A stretch of DNA of 64,000 nt from Butyrivibrio sp. VCB2006 (GTDB lineage: Bacteria > Bacillota > Clostridia > Lachnospirales > Lachnospiraceae): NCBI RefSeq assembly GCF_000420945.1, contig NZ_ATVX01000008.1:1-64000 (forward strand), read 5' to 3'. A program made the position numbers and the translations under genes. The notes under the pieces were generated by a model. It worked only from the letters and a program-made list of their open reading frames with translations, did not search any database and was not told the origin of the DNA. Positions 1 through 8,258 of this stretch are shown here, piece after piece. The stretch's first letter is position 1. Each line of letters starts with the position of its first letter.

Positions 1-202
1 TGAAAGGGATTTTAATGAGAGTGACAGGATCCATGCTGGGTCTGCCCATGTCTGAAGAATACTTATTTTCAACAAGATCATATATGAATGACCAGTCGAT
101 GGCTTTATCAATAAGCCTGAGCATGTGGTCCTGTGGAACCAGATCGTCCATGCTCACAAACTGCATTTGTTCACGCTTTCTTTCGGTATTAGAAGTCATC
201 AT
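1..202 (-). CDS. IS1182-family transposase, N-terminal part, cut by window edge
   Basis: The minus strand is open from an ATG pair at 202/199 to the left window edge and encodes about 67 residues. They include VPQDHMLRLIDKAIDWSFIY and then a stretch ending GRPSMDPVTLIK. This matches the N-terminal DUF772-type domain of IS1182/IS5-like transposases (VPEDHLLR..ID..IDFSFI...GRPS.DPV.L.K). The catalytic domain lies outside the window, so intactness cannot be judged. The reading frame is too short to stand out by length alone; the family call rests on the motif. It sits just downstream of the leuS terminator, a typical neutral landing site. Confidence 0.8.
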   Translation of the reverse strand, partial: MMTSNTERKREQMQFVSMDDLVPQDHMLRLIDKAIDWSFIYDLVENKYSSDMGRPSMDPVTLIKIPF

Positions 203-247
203 AAAGGCAATCCCCATCCCCAACTTTGATACTTCTATTATACCAGA

Positions 248-292
248 AAAAGTGCCTCAAGCCCAGATAAATACTGGGTTTTCGGCACTTTT
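248..292. repeat. Hairpin just upstream of the transposase
   Basis: AAAAGTGCC (248-256) and GGCACTTTT (284-292) form perfect 9-bp arms, with an inner pair CCCAG/CTGGG (262-266 and 274-278). It lies between the transposase start and the leuS terminator. It may be the terminal inverted repeat or subterminal hairpin of the IS, or an independent transcription barrier; the other IS end is needed to decide. Confidence 0.5.
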
Positions 293-294
293 AT

Positions 295-323
295 AAAGAA
301 AAATCCACGGCAAATGCCGTGGA
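295..323 (-). terminator. Rho-independent terminator of leuS
   Basis: A hairpin TCCACGGCA/TGCCGTGGA (304-323) is followed, in the leuS direction, by a T-rich tail (complement of AAAGAAAAA, 295-303). A second 10-bp hairpin TGCCGTCGCT/AGCGACGGCA at 341-363 precedes it, so termination may be double. Confidence 0.8.
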
Positions 324-381
324 CTTTGTCTACAGTCTGATGCCGTCGCTCAAAGCGACGGCATTCTTATTATGCTTATAT

Positions 382-2811
382 TTATTTGATAACAATATTT
401 ACGATACGTCCCGGAACGTAAATCTCTTTTACGATAGTCTTTCCTTCAAGCTTATCAGCGATGAGCTCCTTACCCTTGGCAATAACTTCATCCTTAGGAT
501 CTTCCTTGCCAATGTTCAGAGTAGCCTTAACCTTACCATTGATCTGAACTGCGATTTCAACAGTATCCTCTACGCACTTTGACTCATCATAGGTTGGCCA
601 TGCTTCGAAAGCGATTGTATTATCATGACCAAGAATCTGCCAGATTTCCTCACCAACGTGTGGGCAGATGCAAGAAAGCATCTTGATAAAGCCTTCTGCA
701 TACTCTCTTGGGCAACTTCCTTCCTTGTAAACTGCATTTACAAAGATCATCATCTGAGCGATAGCTGTGTTAAAGCCAAGTGCCTCGAAGTCATTTGTAA
801 CCTTCTTAACAGTCTGGTGGTAAACCTTCTCAAGGTTTCCGTTGTTATCTTCTGTGATGTTAGCAGTCTCAGTAAAGAAAGTATATACACGGTTGATGAA
901 CTTTCTTGCGCCTGTTACAGCTGCGCCATTCCATGGCTTACTTACCTCAAGAGGTCCCATGAACATCTCATAGAGACGAAGTGTATCAGCGCCGTAGTCA
1001 CGAACGATATCACTTGGGTTAACAACGAACTCAGGGAAACGCTTACCCATCTTGATTCCGTTTTCACCAAGGATCATTCCCTGGTGAACGAGCTTCTTAA
1101 ATGGCTCTTTTACAGGAGAAAGACCGTTGTTGTAAAGGAATCTGTTCCAAATACGTGAATAGAGCAGATGTCCAACTGCATGCTCAGGTCCGCCGACATA
1201 AAGGTCAACAGGCATCCAGTGCTTTAAAAGCTCCTGATTAGCAAATTCGTTGTCGTTATCAGGATCAATATATCTCATGTAATACCATGATGATCCAGCA
1301 GAACCAGGCATAGTAGAGGTTTCTCTTGTGCCCTTAAGTCCGTTTTTGTCGTAAGCCTTCCACTCTGTAGCATTCTCAAGTGGTGCCTTGCCGCCGTGTC
1401 CCTTATAGTCTTCAAGCTCAGGAAGAACTACAGGAAGTTCTGAATCGTCAAGGAATGCAATGCTGCCATCTTCCTTGTATACGCAAGGAACAGGCTCGCC
1501 CCAGTAACGCTGTCTAGCAAAGATCCACTCACGGAAATGATAGTTTACCTTTTCTCTTGCAACGCCCATATCTACAAGTTTCTTGGTAATAGCCTTCTTG
1601 GCATCTTCTACTGTCATGCCACTGAACTCTTCAGAGTTTTCAAGGATGCAGCCCTTTCCAAGATAGTCCTGTTTCTCAAATGCATGCTCGGAAACATCCA
1701 CTGTTCCTTCAGTATTGTTAATAACCTGGATAAGTGGAAGGTTATGAACCTGTGCATACTCAAAGTCTCTCTGGTCATGTGTAGGAACAGCCATAACTGC
1801 ACCTGAACCATAGCTTGCAAGTACGAAGTCGCCGATGAATACAGGAACTTCCTTGCCATTTACAGGGTTCACTGCATAGATTCCCTTAAGAGGGCATCCT
1901 GACTTGGTCTTGTTAAGATCAGTACGGTCAAGATCGTTCTTTTTAAGAGTCTCATCGATGTAAGCCTGAACCTCTTCCTTATTCTCAACGCGGTCCATAA
2001 GTCCCTTAACAACTTCTCCGTCGGGAGCCAGAACCATAAAGGTAATACCGTAAATTGTCTCGATACATGTGGTGAAAATAGAGAACTCTCCGCCACCAAC
2101 AATCTTAAAGTCAACCTCTACACCTGTTGACTTACCAATCCAGTTACGCTGGATCTCTTTAGTTGACTCAGGCCAGTCAATCTCATTAAGGCCATCAAGA
2201 AGTTCCTCAGCAAAAGCCTGCTGGTCGATAACCCACTGCTTCATCATCTTCTTAACAACAGGATATCCTCCACGCTCAGACTTACCGTCGATAACTTCAT
2301 CATTAGAAAGAACTGTACCAAGCTCCTCACACCAGTTAACAGGCATGTCGATATGCTTGGCATAACCAGCCTCATATAACTTCTTGAAAATCCACTGTGT
2401 CCACTTATAGAACTTAGGATCACTTGTAGCGATCATCTTAGACCAGTCATAGTCAAAACCAAGCTCCTTAAGCTGCTTGGAGAAGGTCTCAATATTCTTT
2501 TCTGTGAATCCTGCAGGATGGTTACCTGTTGTAACTGCATACTGCTCCGCAGGAAGACCAAAAGAATCATATCCCATAGGATGCAAAACGTTATATCCCT
2601 GCATACGCTTCATACGAGACATAATATCTGTAGCAGTGTATCCCTCTGGATGACCTGCGTGTAATCCTACTCCTGATGGATATGGGAACATATCCAACGC
2701 ATAATACTTGGGCTTAGAGAAATCCCAGACATCTGTCTTAAAGGTTTCGTTCTTTTCCCAGTATTCCTGCCACTTTTTTTCAATCGCATGATGGTTGTAT
2801 ACTTCTGACAT
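382..2811 (-). CDS. leuS: Leucyl-tRNA synthetase
   Basis: Charges tRNA-Leu with leucine in the cytoplasm (class Ia synthetase). The 809 residues are normal length for bacterial LeuRS. Visible landmarks are the HIGH-type motif HAGH (about 51-54), the CP1 editing domain with GAVMAVPTHDQRDFEYA, and the catalytic lid signature near 586, which reads KMGKR instead of KMSKS. The usual zinc-finger insertion before the SSWYY motif is absent. The editing threonine-rich segment reads FTTCIETIYG rather than the common FTTRPDTLFG. The start is fixed by AGAAGGAG eight bases upstream. It is monocistronic between its own promoter and a strong terminator. I believe the KMGKR variant occurs in related clostridial LeuRS, so it is probably functional. 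Confidence 0.97.
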   Translation of the reverse strand: MSEVYNHHAIEKKWQEYWEKNETFKTDVWDFSKPKYYALDMFPYPSGVGLHAGHPEGYTATDIMSRMKRMQGYNVLHPMGYDSFGLPAEQYAVTTGNHPAGFTEKNIETFSKQLKELGFDYDWSKMIATSDPKFYKWTQWIFKKLYEAGYAKHIDMPVNWCEELGTVLSNDEVIDGKSERGGYPVVKKMMKQWVIDQQAFAEELLDGLNEIDWPESTKEIQRNWIGKSTGVEVDFKIVGGGEFSIFTTCIETIYGITFMVLAPDGEVVKGLMDRVENKEEVQAYIDETLKKNDLDRTDLNKTKSGCPLKGIYAVNPVNGKEVPVFIGDFVLASYGSGAVMAVPTHDQRDFEYAQVHNLPLIQVINNTEGTVDVSEHAFEKQDYLGKGCILENSEEFSGMTVEDAKKAITKKLVDMGVAREKVNYHFREWIFARQRYWGEPVPCVYKEDGSIAFLDDSELPVVLPELEDYKGHGGKAPLENATEWKAYDKNGLKGTRETSTMPGSAGSSWYYMRYIDPDNDNEFANQELLKHWMPVDLYVGGPEHAVGHLLYSRIWNRFLYNNGLSPVKEPFKKLVHQGMILGENGIKMGKRFPEFVVNPSDIVRDYGADTLRLYEMFMGPLEVSKPWNGAAVTGARKFINRVYTFFTETANITEDNNGNLEKVYHQTVKKVTNDFEALGFNTAIAQMMIFVNAVYKEGSCPREYAEGFIKMLSCICPHVGEEIWQILGHDNTIAFEAWPTYDESKCVEDTVEIAVQINGKVKATLNIGKEDPKDEVIAKGKELIADKLEGKTIVKEIYVPGRIVNIVIK

Positions 2812-2849
2812 ACTATTTGCTCCTTCTTTCTATTGCATATACATCGTTG

Positions 2850-2877
2850 ATTTTACCACAACATATTTCTTTTTCAA
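2850..2877 (-). promoter_or_regulatory. Predicted SigA promoter of leuS
   Basis: On the minus strand, TTGAAA (2872-2877) is spaced 16 bp from TAAAAT (2850-2855), about 40 bases upstream of the leuS ATG. No T-box sequence is visible in this short leader, unlike valS. Confidence 0.55.
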
Positions 2878-2880
2878 AAT

Positions 2881-2933
2881 TTTTTTACAAATAAGAAAAG
2901 ATAGCACAATCTTCTATGTACTATCTTTTTCTT
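2881..2933 (-). terminator. Terminator of the carbohydrate operon
   Basis: The stem AAGAAAAGATAG (2893-2904) pairs with CTATCTTTTTCTT (2921-2933), and a T-rich tail follows in the minus direction. It closes the four-gene operon that ends with the DUF2264 gene and isolates it from leuS. Confidence 0.75.
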
Positions 2934-2959
2934 CATAATATTACAGATCAATTATTACT

Positions 2960-5014
2960 TTACAACTCAAGTCTTCCCTCGATTCCGTAAAAATCAATAA
3001 TCTTCTCGTCGCCGTTTTTGAGTCTTATGGTCACAGGGCCATAGCCTCCGCACTTCTGCGGATCGGTATAAATGATCTCTTTTACCGGGAAAAGATCTTC
3101 CTCTGAAAAGTCAGATAAATCCTCCTTGGTAATAGTCTGTGAGATCAGGAAATATGGTTCATACCCGTACTGCTTGTCCCTTGTAGTCTCAGCATAAACC
3201 ACGATGGAATTCTTGCTGTCAGGGTTTGTGTCAGTACTCTTTACAAGCTTAATATCGCTCCAGCCATCCATAATAGTGAAGGCAAGCTGCTTTTCTTTTC
3301 CTGTATGGTCATGGCCCTTTAGGATCACAGCCTTGTAGCCATCCTTTTCCCTTGTAATAACTTCTGTTCCGTTATCAGGGAAGCCAAAAGAGCCAAGGGT
3401 CAGGCGAATCGGACGTCTGAAGAGTCGGATTTTGTCTGCGCGAAGTATTCCGTAAGGAACAGCAAAATCAGCCAGGTTAATGGCTGTGCGCCAGTGATCT
3501 TCAGTTTCCATCTCGTACTCCCAGAACTGGCGGCGATAGAGGACTCCATTCTTTTCACCGTGCCAGAACATAACGTTAGGTGTAATGCTAGCCTGGACAT
3601 CGTCGCCCCCATCCATATACTGCAGCACATACTGCTGGGATTCCACGTCCGCTGCGGGTTTGGACTCCCAAGGGAACTTGGTGTTAAACACAAGCTTTCC
3701 GTAGTTCCAGATTCCGTGGCTGTCCGATTTATCTTTTACCATCTTGCCGCTTCTAAGCTCTGTTATGCCGTTTGCCTTATGATTAGCCATGCAAAGCGCC
3801 GGTCCGTCAAGGGTTGTGACCTTGGTTTCTCTTTCTACAAGCTTATCCCAGGTTCCATTGTTCTCTTTAGCTGTCCAGAAGGGGTGATTCTCAGGTAAAT
3901 GCAGGCAAAGTAGTGCCTTAGCAAGCCACATGGGAGACTCAGCACAGGAATACCCCTGAACCAGCGGAATAAATGGGCCATAGAAGCCAAGGGTTGGAAC
4001 GCCATTCCACAAAAAGTCATCCCGGCCAAGGAACTGAAGTAGTGACCCTGAACAGATGCGTCTGGCCAGTCCCGGGTCCACAGTACTGTTTCTCATCATA
4101 AGATTCCCATCAAAGGCGCTTGTAGCTGCATTTCTGTAGATTCCGCTTCTGCCCCACATATTGGTAAAGCCGTCCCCGTCAAAGAAATCCGGGTAAGTCC
4201 TCATAAGCTCGTTTGAATTTTCTTCAAATTTCCGGGCGATGTAAGGTTCTTTTTCATAGCCATACCAGTTGTTCCAAATGGCAGTATACATATTGAAAGC
4301 CCAGCAGGAATAATAGTCAAAAGACTGTCCGTCGCGATACCAGCCATCTCCAACATAGTAGTTAAGGATGTTCTGGGCGTGATCACGCATGATATCCTCG
4401 TCAATTGGGTAGCCATTCATATAAAGGAAGGCCATATCCAGCATGTTGAAAAGACGCCAGTTCTGAGGCACAGTGTTGGAATGAGCAAAGTCTGTGAGGA
4501 AAACTGCAATGCGGTCTTTTTCCTCTTTGGTATAGGTATCCCAGATTTCCTCATGGCAAAGCCACAGGCATATAACCAGAGCTGCAGTCTCAACAGTCTG
4601 CTGATAGCAGGCAGTAGGATTGTTGCTCTGATCAAGGGCTCGCATGTCAGAGTAATTGAGGACATAGTTGTCAGCCCCTGGAGTCACCGCATAGAGGACC
4701 TGCTTTTTGTAGTAGTCACGGACATTTATCCCATTAAGGACTAGTTCCGGCTCGATATGAATAAGGGGCGCAGATATGAAAAAAGATCTGCAAAGGCCCT
4801 CAAACACTTCCGCTTTTCTCCGCCACTCGGGTGCAACCTTGGACGGGTATGTAACCTCTGTCTCATATCTTGGCATTACAACAGGATCTTCGATATCCTT
4901 AATATTTCCAAAGATTCCCCCAAGAAGATATTCTGCTGCCTCTATCCAACTCTGGCGGTTAAGTCCGGTATATGGGCTAAGTTCAAAATCTGTAGTTTGC
5001 GGCTTAAAAACCAT
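2960..5014 (-). CDS. DUF2264 domain protein, probable carbohydrate-active enzyme
   Basis: A 684-residue protein without signal peptide, so probably cytoplasmic. The first 380 or so residues are rich in W, Y, D and aromatic helices (SWIEAAEYLLGG, NNPTACYQQTVETAAL, GDGWYRDGQSFDYYSCWAF), which I recognise as the DUF2264 (alpha/alpha)-toroid-like domain. The remaining 300 residues look beta-rich, as in lyases and hydrolases with a C-terminal beta-sandwich. DUF2264 proteins are found in clusters that degrade uronate- or rhamnose-containing polysaccharides, and this one ends an operon with GH88, a heparinase-type lyase and GH43. The exact reaction is not evident. The start is supported by AGGAA before ATG. 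It follows the GH88 gene by 78 bp. Confidence 0.8.
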   Translation of the reverse strand: MVFKPQTTDFELSPYTGLNRQSWIEAAEYLLGGIFGNIKDIEDPVVMPRYETEVTYPSKVAPEWRRKAEVFEGLCRSFFISAPLIHIEPELVLNGINVRDYYKKQVLYAVTPGADNYVLNYSDMRALDQSNNPTACYQQTVETAALVICLWLCHEEIWDTYTKEEKDRIAVFLTDFAHSNTVPQNWRLFNMLDMAFLYMNGYPIDEDIMRDHAQNILNYYVGDGWYRDGQSFDYYSCWAFNMYTAIWNNWYGYEKEPYIARKFEENSNELMRTYPDFFDGDGFTNMWGRSGIYRNAATSAFDGNLMMRNSTVDPGLARRICSGSLLQFLGRDDFLWNGVPTLGFYGPFIPLVQGYSCAESPMWLAKALLCLHLPENHPFWTAKENNGTWDKLVERETKVTTLDGPALCMANHKANGITELRSGKMVKDKSDSHGIWNYGKLVFNTKFPWESKPAADVESQQYVLQYMDGGDDVQASITPNVMFWHGEKNGVLYRRQFWEYEMETEDHWRTAINLADFAVPYGILRADKIRLFRRPIRLTLGSFGFPDNGTEVITREKDGYKAVILKGHDHTGKEKQLAFTIMDGWSDIKLVKSTDTNPDSKNSIVVYAETTRDKQYGYEPYFLISQTITKEDLSDFSEEDLFPVKEIIYTDPQKCGGYGPVTIRLKNGDEKIIDFYGIEGRLEL

Positions 5015-5092
5015 GGTGTTTCCTTTCGTAATCTAAATCAAGTAATGGTAATTACTATTACATGCATAGTGTTGTTCTATACTCATCAGATA

Positions 5093-6280
5093 TCAAAATA
5101 CTGTCAGCGCGCTTCCATCAAGCTTCATCAGCGCCTCAAGATAATAATAGTCTCCGTAAATGATGGCAAATTCATGCTTCTCATCATGATATGCCGCAGT
5201 GCACTTCTCTAAGATATTATCTTTATCCAAAGTGTAGTCACATCTCTTTTCATGGAGAGTCTTTAGGAGTTTAATAGCTGCATTAAGGTACTTGTCTGAG
5301 CATACCTTTTCATTAGCTTCTGCAGAATAACCTGCGCTATCAAGACACTTAGCAAGTTCAATAAGACCTCCCGCTGTAATAGCTGCTGCCGTAGAATCCT
5401 CATAATAAGGCTCTGCAGGCTGTCTGTAATCCACAGGAACAAGATACTCAGGAAACTTGCTGTCAAGCTCAGAGATCACGTAATCTGCAACCTTCCTTGC
5501 TGTATCAAGGTATTTCTTTTCCCCGGTGTAGATGTAGCTAAGCGCAAATCCGTATAGTGCCCAGCTCTGGCCTCTTGTCCAGGATGAGCCTTCTCCATAG
5601 CCCTGTCCGCCGTAGTCTCTGTCAAACTCACCGGTTGCAGGATCAAAGCCTACAATGTGGCGCACCGAGCCGTCTTCTCTGATAAAGTTCTTCATGGCTG
5701 TGTCCGCATGAGCCACGGCTATAGCTTTAAATCTTGGATCCCCAAGTTCCTCTGATGCCCAATACAAAAGAGGCAAATTCATCATACAGTCGATAATTGC
5801 CCAGCCTGTGGTATCCCTGTCATCGCCCCAGTCATTCCAGGCTCTGATGAAATTACCGTTTAAATTAAAGCGTCCTGAAAGGCTCGCTGCTGCCAGAAGT
5901 CCTCTATTCCTGGACTTTGGATTGTGATCCATTTTGTATCTTACTACAGAAGTTGGAAGCCACCTAAAGCCCGCATCGTGGTCCATTCCGTTGTAATTCA
6001 TAAAGGCAGCGTCCATCTTATCCTCAGTGCCAATAGCTTCCTGCCTGAATATTTCTTTTCCTGTGAGCTTATAAAGCTGCCAAAGCTCACCGCCCCAAAA
6101 GCCGTTGGTCCACCAGCAGATGTCCTTTTCTCCGGAGCGATCATCAAATCTGCCCTTATCGTCGGTAGTATAAGGAATCTTCCCCTGATTGCGGCTTGCC
6201 ACAGTTTCCATCTTGGTCCCAAACTGATCAAGAGCCTCTTTTATCCACTTCTTATCTTCTGCACTTATATTCATTGCCAT
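5093..6280 (-). CDS. GH88 unsaturated glucuronyl/galacturonyl hydrolase
   Basis: Glycoside hydrolase family 88 enzymes remove the 4,5-unsaturated uronic acid that polysaccharide lyases leave on the non-reducing end of oligosaccharides, by hydrating the vinyl ether. The 395-residue length fits. Two aspartates match the catalytic pair of the family: D102 in HDAGF and D164 in IDCMMNLPLL. The conserved SSWTRGQSWALYG segment is also present. There is no signal peptide, so it acts on imported oligosaccharides. The ATG is preceded by GAGGAGAG and lies 12 bp after the lyase gene, consistent with co-transcription. Family assignment is confident; glucuronyl versus galacturonyl specificity cannot be read from the sequence. 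Confidence 0.9.
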   Translation of the reverse strand: MAMNISAEDKKWIKEALDQFGTKMETVASRNQGKIPYTTDDKGRFDDRSGEKDICWWTNGFWGGELWQLYKLTGKEIFRQEAIGTEDKMDAAFMNYNGMDHDAGFRWLPTSVVRYKMDHNPKSRNRGLLAAASLSGRFNLNGNFIRAWNDWGDDRDTTGWAIIDCMMNLPLLYWASEELGDPRFKAIAVAHADTAMKNFIREDGSVRHIVGFDPATGEFDRDYGGQGYGEGSSWTRGQSWALYGFALSYIYTGEKKYLDTARKVADYVISELDSKFPEYLVPVDYRQPAEPYYEDSTAAAITAGGLIELAKCLDSAGYSAEANEKVCSDKYLNAAIKLLKTLHEKRCDYTLDKDNILEKCTAAYHDEKHEFAIIYGDYYYLEALMKLDGSALTVF

Positions 6281-6292
6281 TTCTCTCCTCGA

Positions 6293-8236
6293 TTAGCAAA
6301 ATTCAAATTCATAGTCTCCGGCTGTCTCATCAAGCTCAATAAGTATCCTGTATACACTGTGTTTCCAGGCTATAGAAAGCCTTTCGTCAGTAATTGAGTA
6401 TTCACGGATATTAACATTCCGAGCGCCACTTGCTGTGATAAAGCCCACATCGCCGACCTTAACTTTTACCGGGCCGTTTCCGTCTTTCTTGGTGTCTTTT
6501 CCCATTGCAGCATCTAAGGCCTCCGGCTTTTCATAGGTCATAATGCTCATAACCAGTGGAAGACTACCTTCATAGTGGTCCCTAACAGCGATGTTCTCGC
6601 CCTTATTAAGAGAAACTGTTCTGACATATTTAATGCCCTGCAAAGCTTTTTCTGCGTTTCCTTCAGAATATGCCCCTGCGATATCCATGGTCAGGGTGCC
6701 GGAACTTAGGTCGCACTTTACATTAGATGCACCAAACTCTTTGCCATCCTTCTGCATGAAAACTTTCGGATTACCGGCATCCGCAGCAGAGTCATCTCCC
6801 AAATTGCTGATAATATTGCCATCAATAAACGTAGGCACATTGTGGAACTGGGACTGCATTGTCCACAGCTCGTAGCGCCTATCTGAAAATGTCTTCTGAG
6901 TATAAGTTTCTACTCCCAGGTCGATTACAAAGGGCCTTCCGTTTTTGTAAATGGTAAAAGAGCCAACGTCGTTATGATTGTGACTGTCACCGTTATTACC
7001 TGCCTTGGCAGCAAGAACGAAAGTATCATCCCTGGCCACCATAAGTCCCATGCTCTCAAACCAGGAATCTTCCGGAAGTACTGCGCTCACCGGATACTGC
7101 ATCATCTCATCATAGGCAAAAGCCTGCATGCAATGGTAAAAGAGATTAATCTCGCCGTTAACAAGCTTATCCTTGTCGTCCTCATCTCTAAAGTCCGCTG
7201 CGGCAAAGCTTGAAAGGGCCTCATCCCCTACAGCCTTACCAAACAAAAACTCTCTGGCGGTACGCCTTCCGGGAAGTGCACTGCAGTCGGCAAAATTCAC
7301 GTAGTAGTCTCCACAGGCATGCATCTTAACAATGAAAGTGGCCATGTTGCGAATAAGCTTCTCTTTATAAATGTCAGAGAAACCACGATCTGTAGCCCCA
7401 TCAATAAGCTCAAGACAACCAAACAAGCATAAGCCTGCATGAGTATAGTACTGAGCTCCCTCGTTGCAACCGCCGTCCTCACCGTACTCATCAAGGAAAT
7501 AGTCACAGGACACAGAAGCCTTTTCCAGAAATGTCTTTAGTACATTTTTATTCTTTTCCCAGTACCCTTCTTGTCTTGTCAGCGCACAGATCAGCACGTT
7601 CTGAACAATCCAGGGAGTCCAGTTGCACATGGTCTGCTCTCCGTCTCCCATCCACCAGAAGAACTGATTAAGATAAGGATCAAATATGCGCTCTTTAAGT
7701 CTCTCATTCACGTAAATACTGATATGAGGACTGATCTTCGCAAATACAGGTCTTAGCAGGTACTCAGCAAAAGCTACTTCCGCTCCGCTCTCAGCCTGGA
7801 AAAGATCTATAATCTGCCTTGTAACGTCAGGAATATTCTCCTGTTCTGCGTCCCTCTCATAACTTGTGTGAGGTGGAAGGCACCAGGTAGTTTCTTCCAA
7901 AATAAGGTACAGGCCATCTAAAATAGCATCTGTAAATCTTCCCTTATTCTCGACGCACTCAGCCATAACAAGCTTATTTAATTTCCTACGTCTTGGAAAA
8001 TACTTATCCTCAAATCGGACTCTGTTGCCGCTTTTCTTAAACTCCGTAAAGTCAGAAATCAGTAGCTGTGTCCAGGGCTCATCAAGGGCTTCTTCTCCGG
8101 CTCTTATGAGTTTTGCACGAAGATCATCAGATAATCCTTCCCAGGCTTTTCTGTCAGCGATATCCGGATATCGCCTATAAAGAGAAACCTCATTAACTTT
8201 AGAGAAATAATCATGTACTAACGTTCTATGCTTCAT
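6293..8236 (-). CDS. Heparinase II/III family polysaccharide lyase
   Basis: A 647-residue protein with the hallmark of the heparinase II/III C-terminal domain near residues 415-455 (HNHNDVGSFTIYKNGRPFVI, then DLGVETYTQ). The N-terminal half is helical, the usual alginate-lyase-like toroid. Such enzymes cleave uronic-acid glycosidic bonds by beta-elimination and produce unsaturated ends that a GH88 enzyme removes, and GH88 is the next gene downstream. No signal peptide is visible, so it may act on oligosaccharides inside the cell (oligo-lyase, PL12/15/17/21-like). The start has GAGG seven bases upstream. Substrate (glycosaminoglycan, alginate-like or plant glucuronan) is unknown. Confidence 0.88.
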   Translation of the reverse strand: MKHRTLVHDYFSKVNEVSLYRRYPDIADRKAWEGLSDDLRAKLIRAGEEALDEPWTQLLISDFTEFKKSGNRVRFEDKYFPRRRKLNKLVMAECVENKGRFTDAILDGLYLILEETTWCLPPHTSYERDAEQENIPDVTRQIIDLFQAESGAEVAFAEYLLRPVFAKISPHISIYVNERLKERIFDPYLNQFFWWMGDGEQTMCNWTPWIVQNVLICALTRQEGYWEKNKNVLKTFLEKASVSCDYFLDEYGEDGGCNEGAQYYTHAGLCLFGCLELIDGATDRGFSDIYKEKLIRNMATFIVKMHACGDYYVNFADCSALPGRRTAREFLFGKAVGDEALSSFAAADFRDEDDKDKLVNGEINLFYHCMQAFAYDEMMQYPVSAVLPEDSWFESMGLMVARDDTFVLAAKAGNNGDSHNHNDVGSFTIYKNGRPFVIDLGVETYTQKTFSDRRYELWTMQSQFHNVPTFIDGNIISNLGDDSAADAGNPKVFMQKDGKEFGASNVKCDLSSGTLTMDIAGAYSEGNAEKALQGIKYVRTVSLNKGENIAVRDHYEGSLPLVMSIMTYEKPEALDAAMGKDTKKDGNGPVKVKVGDVGFITASGARNVNIREYSITDERLSIAWKHSVYRILIELDETAGDYEFEFC

Positions 8237-8258
8237 ATCAAAACCTCAATTTGATTCA

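Noticed and set aside
319..2365. Plus-strand reading frames across leuS (for example 625-1158)
   Set aside because: They are antisense shadows of leuS, with no ribosome site and no recognisable protein sequence.
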